In this document: piece after piece, positions 31,728 to 39,065 of the stretch
Position numbering within the stretch: position 1 is the first letter of the stretch
Layout of the letters: each line of letters starts with the position of its first letter
Assembly: GCA_913055785.1 (NCBI GenBank)
Contig: CAJXLJ010000010.1
Location: 1-64,000, forward strand
From: an uncultured Parvularculaceae bacterium
GTDB lineage: Bacteria; Pseudomonadota; Alphaproteobacteria; Caulobacterales; Parvularculaceae
Direction of reading: 5' to 3'
DNA length: 64,000 bases
Made by a program: the position numbers and the translations under genes
Notes under the pieces: generated by a model
Database searches by the model: none
Seen by the model: the letters and a program-made list of their open reading frames with translations, nothing else
What the model was told of the DNA's origin: nothing

Positions 31728-33893
31728 ATGGCTCTGGGCGAACCGGGCGCGGCGGCAGCCGGCCATCAGCAACCTATTGCGTTTATTCACGGAAACCGGA
31801 AATCCGCGCGGCGACGCACCGGTCTCCTGGCGACGGCGGCGGCGCTTGCGCTGATTGCGCCGGCCGCCGCGCAGGAAGAAGCCGCCACGGCTTGCGCCGC
31901 TGCAACGAGCTGCACGGTCGGCGACACGGTGATCTATCTGCCGGCGTTCTTCTCTCAATATAATCCGGTCACGGCCCTCGACATGGTGAGCCGCGTGCCC
32001 GGCTTTTCCATCGACTCGGGCGACAATGTGCGCGGCTTCGGCGCGGCCGGCGGCAATGTGCTGATCGACGGTCAGCGGCCGAGCACAAAGTCGGCCAGTC
32101 TTCAAACCGTGCTGTCGCGGATCGGCGCCAGCGATGTCGAGCGCATCGAACTCATCCGGGGCGGCACCGGCAGTCTCGACGTGGCTGGCCAGTCGGTGGT
32201 CGTCAATGTCGTGAAGAAAAAGGGCGCCGAGGACAAAAGCTCATCGCCCTGGGAGTTCTGGCTCCTGCAGCGCCGCCCGCGCGGCTCGCTGACCCCCGGC
32301 GGTGAGATTTCCTACAGCGGCAAAACGGGGTCGCTCAAATACACGCTCGGCGCCAGCGGCTATGCGGCGGGACTGACTTACGGCGGCGATGAAACCATCA
32401 CCCGCTATTTCGACGAAGACGAGACGCGTGAACGCGAAGGCGGCTACCACGAGCATGGGTATGCGGCGAACATCAATCTCGAACGGCCGTTCGACAATGG
32501 CGACGTGGCGCGGCTCAATATCGAGGCCTCGAAAGACAAATCGCGCGAGACGACGGTCGAGTTCCGTTATCCTGAATCCGGCGGAACCAATATCGCCATC
32601 TTTCCGTTCCCATACGAGCAATATCAGTATGAAGTCGGCGGTGATTACGAACATCATTTTACGGAAAAGTTCGGCGCCAAACTGATCGGCCTTTTCAAGC
32701 GGCGCAACGAAAAATACGACAGCGGCTTTGAATATTATCCGGACATGGACGACGATTATCGTTCGCTGTTCTCATCCGACCGCAACATCGGCGAGACGAT
32801 CGGCCGGGTTGAGTTCGACTGGAAGGGCTGGGAAAATCACGCGATCCAGTTCGGCGGCGAAGTGGCCCACAATTTCATCGACTCGGAGGCCGAATATTTC
32901 GTCGATGACGGCATGGGCGGCCTCGAACAGCAGGCGCTCGACGGCGCCAATACGCGCGTTACCGAATTGCGCGGCGAGCCGTTCATCACCGACAGTTGGA
33001 AAGCGGGATCGAAACTGAAGGTCGACATCGGCATGGCCGTCGAGCTTTCGCGCATCGCGCAGTCGGGCGATTCTGAAAACTCCCGCTTCTTCGTGTACCC
33101 GAAACCGTCGCTTACCTTCACCTACGACCTGACGCCGAAAACCCAGATCCGGCTTTCCGGCAAGCGCGACGTCAACCAGCTTTCCTTCGGCGAATTCGTC
33201 AGCTCGGTGAATTTCGACGATGAGGATTTCGATTTCGGCAATCCGGAACTGCAACCCCAGCGCACATGGGAATTCGAGCTGGCCTTTGAACGCCGCTTCG
33301 GCGAGATCGGCGTGATCGAGCTGACAACCTTCTATCATCTGGTCAACGATGTTGAAGACCTTCTCCCCATCGGCGGCGTCGTCGAAGTGCCCGGCAATAT
33401 CGGCGACGGCGAAGCATGGGGTGCGACCCTCGACTTCACGGTGCCGCTCGACGCTGTCGGGTTGAAGAACGCCCGGCTTGAATCGGAAGTGACGGTGCAG
33501 GATTCCTCCGTGCGCGATCCGGTCACCGGCGAAGACCGGCAGTTCTCCTATTTCAACGATTACGTGGCGGAGACGGAGTTCCGGCAGGATTTCCCGAAAG
33601 CCAGGTTCAGCTGGGGCTGGAGCTTCATCTATATCGGGGAGGAAGCCGGCTACGGTCTCGATGAACTGACCTATTGGCGGTACCCCAAACCGGACTCGGC
33701 GATCTTCGTTGAATCGACGGTTCTCAAGGGCGTCAAAATTCGCCTTCAGGCCAACGATCTTTTCAACTTCAACAATCAGCGCAACCGCACGGTCTATATG
33801 GGCTCGCGCGCGCTCAACGTACCGGCGTTCGATGAAATCCGCAGCAATATGAACGGCGGCGGCGTGACGCTCACCTTCAGCGGGACGCTCTAG
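31728..33893 (+). CDS. TonB-dependent receptor
   Basis: The 721-residue outer-membrane protein starts at 31728 behind TGAGGA; an earlier ATG lacks a ribosome binding site. A long signal peptide precedes AAAQEEAA. The plug domain follows (YNPVTALDMVSRVPGFSIDS, GGNVLIDGQRP, IERIELIRGGTGSL) and then a beta-barrel of about 550 residues with alternating aromatic strands, ending GGGVTLTFSGTL. Its plug is short and cysteine-bearing at the start (ACAAATSCTVGD). The substrate is not indicated by neighbours; no transporter or regulator gene is adjacent. It would be energised by a Ton complex such as that at 8.6-14.5 kb. Confidence 0.9.
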   Translation: MALGEPGAAAAGHQQPIAFIHGNRKSARRRTGLLATAAALALIAPAAAQEEAATACAAATSCTVGDTVIYLPAFFSQYNPVTALDMVSRVPGFSIDSGDNVRGFGAAGGNVLIDGQRPSTKSASLQTVLSRIGASDVERIELIRGGTGSLDVAGQSVVVNVVKKKGAEDKSSSPWEFWLLQRRPRGSLTPGGEISYSGKTGSLKYTLGASGYAAGLTYGGDETITRYFDEDETREREGGYHEHGYAANINLERPFDNGDVARLNIEASKDKSRETTVEFRYPESGGTNIAIFPFPYEQYQYEVGGDYEHHFTEKFGAKLIGLFKRRNEKYDSGFEYYPDMDDDYRSLFSSDRNIGETIGRVEFDWKGWENHAIQFGGEVAHNFIDSEAEYFVDDGMGGLEQQALDGANTRVTELRGEPFITDSWKAGSKLKVDIGMAVELSRIAQSGDSENSRFFVYPKPSLTFTYDLTPKTQIRLSGKRDVNQLSFGEFVSSVNFDDEDFDFGNPELQPQRTWEFELAFERRFGEIGVIELTTFYHLVNDVEDLLPIGGVVEVPGNIGDGEAWGATLDFTVPLDAVGLKNARLESEVTVQDSSVRDPVTGEDRQFSYFNDYVAETEFRQDFPKARFSWGWSFIYIGEEAGYGLDELTYWRYPKPDSAIFVESTVLKGVKIRLQANDLFNFNNQRNRTVYMGSRALNVPAFDEIRSNMNGGGVTLTFSGTL

Positions 33894-33926
33894 GCTGAAG
33901 CCGGCGAGGCATTAGCCACATGCCGC

Positions 33927-34005
33927 TCATTCCGGCGAAAGCCGGAATCTCATGACTGAAAGCGAATAGCTTGTTTCGCCATATCCCGGCCTTCGCCGGA
34001 ATGAA
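33927..34005. repeat. palindromic repeat of the CATTCCGGC type
   Basis: TCATTCCGGCGAAAGCCGGA (starting about 33927) and the reverse complement of CCCGGCCTTCGCCGGAATGA (about 33984-34003) are imperfect inverted arms, and the left arm is itself a hairpin (ATTCCGGC-GAAA-GCCGGAAT). It lies between the convergent receptor and sufE genes. Its sequence differs from the CCTGAGG-type repeats elsewhere in the window. Confidence 0.7.
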
Positions 34006-34033
34006 CGGATTAAACACAGAAACCGGAGTCGCG

Positions 34034-34438
34034 TTACGCGTTATTCGCCGCCAGCCGTTGAATGCGCTCGATCATCGAGGCGAAGCCGTTGGAGCGTTGC
34101 GGCGTCAGGTGGCCCTTGAGATCGAACGGTTCGAGCGCCGTTTGCGGATCGATCTTCAGGATTTCCGCGCGGGTCTTGCCTGAATAAAGCGCGAAGAGGA
34201 GGGCGATCAGCCCCTTGACGATATGCGCGTCTGAGTCCCCGTGCAGCGCGAGGCGCTCGCCGTCCGGCTCGGCGTGAAACCACACCTGGCTGGCGCAGCC
34301 GCGCACCTTGTGAGCCTCGTCGCGGCGGGCTTCCGGATAGGGCGCGAGCTGGCGGCCGAGATCGATGAGATATTTGTAGCGGTCATCCCACTCGTCGAGG
34401 AATTCAAAGTCCGCACGGATGTCGTCGAAAGAAGTCAT
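34034..34438 (-). CDS. sufE: SufE family sulfur acceptor protein
   Basis: The 134-residue protein is SufE: it accepts sulfur from the cysteine desulfurase SufS for Fe-S cluster assembly. The active cysteine is Cys48 in VRGCASQVW, and the flanking words LAPYPEARRDEAHKV, IVKGLIALLFALYSGKT and LTPQRSNGFASMIERIQ are conserved in the family. The ATG at 34438 gives the normal N terminus; the frame extends further without support. No other suf genes are nearby, so this is probably the stand-alone SufE common in alphaproteobacteria. Confidence 0.94.
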   Translation of the reverse strand: MTSFDDIRADFEFLDEWDDRYKYLIDLGRQLAPYPEARRDEAHKVRGCASQVWFHAEPDGERLALHGDSDAHIVKGLIALLFALYSGKTRAEILKIDPQTALEPFDLKGHLTPQRSNGFASMIERIQRLAANNA

Positions 34439-34568
34439 GAGCGGGAGATAAGCCCCCCGTCGCGTCAGGGCAAGCGCGTGAATGGATTGAATGTTCTGCC
34501 GCCGCCCGGGCAAGGGGAAAATGCGCCAGTATCGGGGATAGCGGGCATAAGAATGTCAAACGCGGGGT

Positions 34569-35074
34569 CTACCCGAATACGAAGTCATTCGCGTGCATGT
34601 CGGCGACGACGACATTGAGGAGAACAATGGAATCTCCGCCGCCGAAATCGATGGTCGTGTCGGTTCCATCATCCGACGCCGCCGCGATTACTTCCGCGAA
34701 CGTGTCGAAGCTGGGACCCATTCCGGATCTTTGTAGGCCTCAATTAGATCCATTCCGGCCTGTTGGTCAGCCGTTAGCGTTCCGCCAAAAGCGTGGGTGA
34801 GAAACGCTTCGATTTCGTCGAAATCGCGTTGTGAAAGATCATAACCATACCCTATAGTAGGATTTTCAACATTGGGGTCGTTAGGATCTTCAACACCATG
34901 AATGCCTTCAATGTTTTGGCCATCTCCGCGCGTAGTTTGACCATCAAAAAGAAGATCATTTTCGCTTATTTTGATAAGATTATTTCGCGCTTGAGTGTAG
35001 CTTGTTGCTGCGTTTCCATTGATATCTTCCAATGCCGCACGGCCCCAGTCGTCATGTAAATTCTGTAAAGCCAT
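34569..35074 (-). pseudogene. remnant of an RTX-type protein with lysozyme-like start
   Basis: A 128-codon frame starting at 35074 encodes an N-terminal domain with ENPTIGYGYDLSQRDFDEIE, like the TIGYG motif of T4-type lysozyme folds. It stops at 34688. From about 34718 another frame continues to the TAG at 34569-34571 and encodes FAEVIAAASDDGTDTTIDFG followed by a GDSIVLL strand and a short tail, the standard C-terminal end of haemolysin-type calcium-binding proteins. The long glycine-rich repeat region that should lie between is missing. This is best read as a large internal deletion that joined both ends out of frame. A functional short product is unlikely. Confidence 0.65.
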
Positions 35075-35083
35075 AACATCGTC

Positions 35084-35869
35084 CTATTGATTTTTCTGAA
35101 TTTGATAACGCGCCTGAAATTTGCAGACATATTCGCCAGTTTTTCGGTCGCTCATTTCAATGATCGAGACTCGCCCCAACAGAAAAGAATCCGCTGGCGC
35201 ATAGACCGCTAGATAGTTGCGATCGTCAATTTGGGCGATCGATGAACCTGCCCACCAATATTCGCGAGGAAATATTGGATGCAAATTCATCGGCCCTAGC
35301 CCCCCAACTTCTGGCGATTTACTGGGCTTTCTTGCAGAAAGAAACAAATTCATATTGAGTTCAATATCATTTGCATCATCAAATGCGCTCGATACAAAAA
35401 GCATTGGTATTTTTATACCGCCGTATCCCATGCGACTTTGAAACACGGCATGGATTTTTCCGTTATTGAAAATATCCAGCTTGGCGGCATTAACAACCTC
35501 GTTTCGCCATGGGATGGTGGTGCGGTCTTTCCAGAATCGAGCACCGATGGCCTGAAAAACTCCCTTATCCAATCGGTTCATCGCCTTGGGCTGAGGAAAT
35601 TCATTGAGGAACTCTTGCGCCGTTGCGCAAACCTGTTCGTTCCTGGCGTAACAAAGCGCATAAAAATCATCTGGCCTGTTCCGGATGTAATCACGCGAAG
35701 AGATTTTCGGCCTATCCGCCGCGTCGCAGATTGCGTCCGTTGCGGAAACAGATTCATTTGCAATGCTTTGGCTGGGATTGACGTCGGCTGCACGGCCTTG
35801 AGAGCATCCGGTGAGAATCAATCCGGCCATGAAGGCCGAGGCTAGTTGAATGGGAATATTAGTTCTCAT
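35084..35869 (-). CDS. lipoprotein of unknown function in an AT-rich patch
   Basis: The 261-residue protein starts MRTNIPIQLASAFMAGLILT followed by GCSQG, a lipoprotein signal with lipobox LTGC. An earlier ATG is in frame but would bury this signal. The mature part has four or more cysteines (ICDAAD, ALCYARNEQVCATAQ, EYVCKF) and mixed secondary structure. I do not recognise a family. Base composition is distinctly AT-richer than the window average and codon use differs, which suggests acquisition by transfer together with the adjacent RTX remnant nine bases downstream. Confidence 0.65.
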   Translation of the reverse strand: MRTNIPIQLASAFMAGLILTGCSQGRAADVNPSQSIANESVSATDAICDAADRPKISSRDYIRNRPDDFYALCYARNEQVCATAQEFLNEFPQPKAMNRLDKGVFQAIGARFWKDRTTIPWRNEVVNAAKLDIFNNGKIHAVFQSRMGYGGIKIPMLFVSSAFDDANDIELNMNLFLSARKPSKSPEVGGLGPMNLHPIFPREYWWAGSSIAQIDDRNYLAVYAPADSFLLGRVSIIEMSDRKTGEYVCKFQARYQIQKNQ

Positions 35870-36322
35870 AAGTTCGCTTCTAAAGAACGACGCCAATCGC
35901 CAGTATTGCGGCACACATGCAGCGGCTAAGACCCCGGATGATATGCAAACAATACGGAACGGAAACATCGAATCGCTCTCCCATCTTTACTATATCTGAA
36001 GCAAGAACTGTGCGTAACGCGTTCAATAAAGTTTCATAAAAAGAGTCATCAAATCATGACAGGGAAATGACTGATTTTGTCACAATTGTGATGATTGGAA
36101 ATATTTGCGCATGATTTTGGTTCGAACTTGTATCCGACGATAAAATCAAGCGTCAGGATCTGGAGAGTTTCAGGGGTTTGCGGCTTTACGCGGGGAACTA
36201 ACGCGCCGAATCTCACCTTTGCGCTAAGAGCCGAAACCCCCATCGCCGCCGGCGCGCAAACAAAAAAGCCGCCCATGAAAGGGACGGCCTTTTCGTTTTC
36301 AGCGGTGCATTGTGTGTGAATT
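35870..36322. other. AT-rich intergenic stretch
   Basis: The region is AT-rich up to about 36130 and returns to normal composition after it. It holds the terminator of the gene to the right and presumably the promoter of the AT-rich lipoprotein gene. No gene, transposase remnant or tRNA-like end is visible. The sharp change of composition near 36130 may mark one border of a transferred segment. Confidence 0.4.
36259..36297 (-). terminator. intrinsic terminator
   Basis: On the minus strand AAAAGGCCGTCCC, a short loop, GGGCGGC and TTTTTTG form an imperfect hairpin with a T run, 26 bases beyond the stop of the exported protein at 36323. One bulge interrupts the stem. Confidence 0.7.
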
Positions 36323-37303
36323 CTAGCTTGCGCCGTCGTCGCCGACCCAGCTTACGCAGGAGGCGACGTCGTTGAGGGCGTGTTCGCCGAGGCAGAAGGC
36401 TTCCTCGTAAGGGGTGCGCGTCGCGGCGATGCACTGGTCGAGGGTCAGCTTCGCCATTGAGAGGCAGCGGTCCGACTTGTTGTTCTTGGCGTAGACGGCG
36501 ACGGTCTTTTCATTGAGCGAACCGGCGGAATAGCGCGCGGCGAGATTGAGCACGCGGTCGATGATCACTTGCGCATTCTTCTCGCTCATATGCGCGGCCG
36601 GCGCGGTCGCGCCCCAGTCGGCGCCCCATTGGCCGCTGGCGCTGGCGAGAGAAGGCTCGACGACGCCGTCCTTGCTCGCCGGTTTGAAGCCGGGTTCCGG
36701 CGGCGCGCCGCGATTCGACTGATAGTTGGAAACTTCCTTGATGCGCTCCTGGCTGGAGGAGATGCGCTGCTTGCCCCATTTGGTCTTCTGCATGGCGTAG
36801 GCCTGCGACTTGAAGGTCTCGCCGAGGGCGACGATGCGCGCGGAGTCGCTCATGGTCATCGCGAGCACCTTCTCGATCGCCTTGTCTGCGCCGTTGAGCT
36901 TTCGCGGATAGCTCGGGTCGGAAGCGATCTCGGCCATGAACTTCGCGCGCTTGCGGTCGTTCCTGAGCTCTTTTTTGAGCGCGTCGGCGAATTCCGGCGT
37001 GTCGGCGGCGACCAGCGCCGCATAGGCGACCCAGCCGCCGGAAAGCGCGGTCGGGTCGTGGGCGCCGAGCCGGCGATGCGCCTCGCGGGTGATGTCGGCG
37101 CTGTTGAAGGGCAGCGCTTCGACCGCCGCGACGTCTTCGCGGTAACGGATGTAATTGGCGGCGGCGCGCTCCAGCGAGGAGTCTTTCGGCTGGGCGAGGG
37201 TGTCGGCCGAGACGCCGGTGGCGGCGAATCCGGCGAGAACAGCGGCAAGGGCGGCGTAGCGCGGCGCCGGTTTAGGACGCGCCGGCGTGGGGGTACGCGA
37301 CAT
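36323..37303 (-). CDS. exported protein of unknown function
   Basis: The 326-residue protein starts at an ATG with GGGAGAAGAG at a good distance; the longer frame is not needed. A membrane or signal segment near residues 18-36 (AALAAVLAGFAATGVSA) follows a basic start. The rest is helical and soluble. Clusters such as ERAAANYIRYREDVAAVEAL, FADALKKELRNDRKRAKFMA and a C-terminal part with three cysteines (DRCLSMAKLTLDQCIAA, EAFCLGEHAL) may be disulfide-linked in the periplasm. It looks like the alphaproteobacterial hypothetical proteins with cysteine-paired helices. I cannot name a family. It is divergent from the histidine kinase at 37553. Confidence 0.75.
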   Translation of the reverse strand: MSRTPTPARPKPAPRYAALAAVLAGFAATGVSADTLAQPKDSSLERAAANYIRYREDVAAVEALPFNSADITREAHRRLGAHDPTALSGGWVAYAALVAADTPEFADALKKELRNDRKRAKFMAEIASDPSYPRKLNGADKAIEKVLAMTMSDSARIVALGETFKSQAYAMQKTKWGKQRISSSQERIKEVSNYQSNRGAPPEPGFKPASKDGVVEPSLASASGQWGADWGATAPAAHMSEKNAQVIIDRVLNLAARYSAGSLNEKTVAVYAKNNKSDRCLSMAKLTLDQCIAATRTPYEEAFCLGEHALNDVASCVSWVGDDGAS

Positions 37304-37450
37304 AGAACTCTTCTCCCAGAAACGAATGAACCCGAACGATATCGCCACCACTACGCCCCAGATTTTAAAGCCCACCTGACCACCCTAGCCGAATTATAGA
37401 CAAATTCGAGCGATAGGCTGGGTCTTATGCAAATTTTGCGACGTTTTTTC

Positions 37451-37514
37451 GATTCAACATTTATTAACGACAATCGGCCCAAGGTGAAGATGCGTTAACG
37501 AATCTGTGGGAATC
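37451..37514. promoter_or_regulatory. cluster of three GANTC sites
   Basis: GATTC at 37451-37455 and GAATC at 37500-37504 and 37510-37514 lie within 64 bases upstream of the kinase gene. GANTC is the CcrM methylation site of alphaproteobacteria; clusters in promoters can link expression to replication state. TTAAC words at about 37464, 37495 and 37516 resemble CtrA half sites but lack the usual spacing. Confidence 0.4.
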
Positions 37515-37552
37515 ATTAACGTCCAAGCCGTTCAAACCAAGAGGCCGATGAC

Positions 37553-38833
37553 ATGACGCCGCGCTCCCTGATTGGAAAGCTCGCCGCCGCGATGCGCGGA
37601 GGACCGGCCTGGCGGGGCGGACCCGGCGAGATCGTCGCGACCCTCTATGAAGACGGCGTCATCGTTGAGGTTTCGCCCTCCGCCGAGGAGACGATCGGGG
37701 CCGCCGGGCGGCTCGAAGGGCGCTCCCTGTTCGATTTCATCGCCCGTGAGGACCGGGCCGCGGTGCGGGCCGCCCTCGCGCACGCCGCCAAACACGGGGC
37801 TTACGCCGATCCCGGCAAGCTGCGGGCCGAATTCCGGTTGCTGCGGGTGCGAAGAGCCCCGGCGTCGGCGGAAATCAATTTCAAGCCGCTGGGGCGCGGC
37901 CGGCTGGCGGCGCTCATTCGCGACCGCCGCGAGGAATTTTCAAAACGCCGGGTTGCAAGAAGCGCGGCGGAGGCGGCGGCCGGCGAGGCCCCGGCCGCGC
38001 CGAATGCGGTCTGCGCGGCGGGGACGGTCCCGGCGCGCGCCGACCGCGCGCATCTGATGGCCGATCTCAGCCATGAGATGAAAACCCCCCTCAACGCCAT
38101 CATGGGCTTCGCCGACGCCATGCGCGCTGAAACCTATGGCGGGCTCGGCCATGAGAAATACAAGGAATACGCCGAGCACATTCACGCCTCGGGCGCGCAT
38201 CTGATGGAGCTGATCGGCGCGATCCTCGACTTCGCGAAGGTCGAGGAAGGGCGCTATGTGCTTTCGCCGGCGATTGCGGCGCCGGGACCGGTGGCGCGAG
38301 AATGCGCCGAGATGGTGCGCGGCGAGGCGGAAAAGGCGGGGCTGAAACTCCTCGTCAATATTGCGTCCGACCTGCCGGAGACGATGATCGACAAGCGCGC
38401 GGTGCGGCAGATCCTTCTCAATCTCCTGTCCAACGCCGTGAAGTTCACCGCCGAAGGCGAGATCGAATTAAGCGTCGAGGAAAAGTGCGGCGCCATCGAT
38501 TTCACCGTGCGCGACACCGGGGTCGGGATGAATACGGTCGTCCTTTCCAAGCTTGGCGGGCGCTGGTCCGACACCCATCAAAATGGCGTACGCGGAACAA
38601 AGGGCGCCGGCCTCGGCCTGTCGCTCGCCTTCTCGCTGGCGAAACTGCATGGCGGAAACCTGCGGCTCGATTCCGAGCCAGGCGCCGGCACGACCGCGCG
38701 GCTCACCCTGCCGGTGCGGCGGGTGTTTGCGCAGCCTGCTCAGGAGACTGCCGCGCCAGCGTCGCCGCCGGACATCCAGAGCCAGTTCGACCGCGTCAAC
38801 GCCTATCGCCGCGAAAGGGCGAAAGCGGCCTGA
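37553..38833 (+). CDS. soluble PAS-type sensor histidine kinase
   Basis: The 426-residue protein has no membrane segment. Residues 20-130 form a PAS-like sensor (IVATLYEDGVIVEVSPSAEE, EGRSLFDFIAREDRAAVRAA). HisKA follows with MADLSHEMKTPLNAIMGFAD and phospho-acceptor His174. The ATPase domain has LLNLLSNAVKFTAEG, VRDTGVGMN and GTKGAGLGLSLAFSLAKLHG. A Gln/Pro tail ends with FDRVNAYRRERAKAA. The layout resembles cell-cycle kinases of alphaproteobacteria (PdhS/DivJ group) that also act from the cytoplasm, but the match is by layout only. No response regulator is adjacent. Confidence 0.9.
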   Translation: MTPRSLIGKLAAAMRGGPAWRGGPGEIVATLYEDGVIVEVSPSAEETIGAAGRLEGRSLFDFIAREDRAAVRAALAHAAKHGAYADPGKLRAEFRLLRVRRAPASAEINFKPLGRGRLAALIRDRREEFSKRRVARSAAEAAAGEAPAAPNAVCAAGTVPARADRAHLMADLSHEMKTPLNAIMGFADAMRAETYGGLGHEKYKEYAEHIHASGAHLMELIGAILDFAKVEEGRYVLSPAIAAPGPVARECAEMVRGEAEKAGLKLLVNIASDLPETMIDKRAVRQILLNLLSNAVKFTAEGEIELSVEEKCGAIDFTVRDTGVGMNTVVLSKLGGRWSDTHQNGVRGTKGAGLGLSLAFSLAKLHGGNLRLDSEPGAGTTARLTLPVRRVFAQPAQETAAPASPPDIQSQFDRVNAYRRERAKAA

Positions 38834-39065
38834 CCGGCTCGTTTCAAGCGATCCCTGTTATAAGTCCGCGCCCGTGCGATGAGTCGAACTTATCAAGCGG
38901 TCAAGTGCTCTGTTGGTTGACGTGAGAACGGCTAAACTCAAGCGCAACTGAACGGGGCGCTTAGCTGCTACGTTTCCGATCTATTCTAATATCGCGTCAC
39001 GGTGTGTCAGACGTTGCCCTGAAACCGTATCAACCTGACTTCATGCAATAAGACAAGGAGGAATG

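Noticed and set aside
33927-34005. CRISPR-like repeat
   Set aside because: Only two inverted arms, no regular spacers and no cas genes.
36095-36319. Rightward 74-residue frame
   Set aside because: It spans the terminator of the gene on the other strand and has no ribosome binding site or family resemblance.
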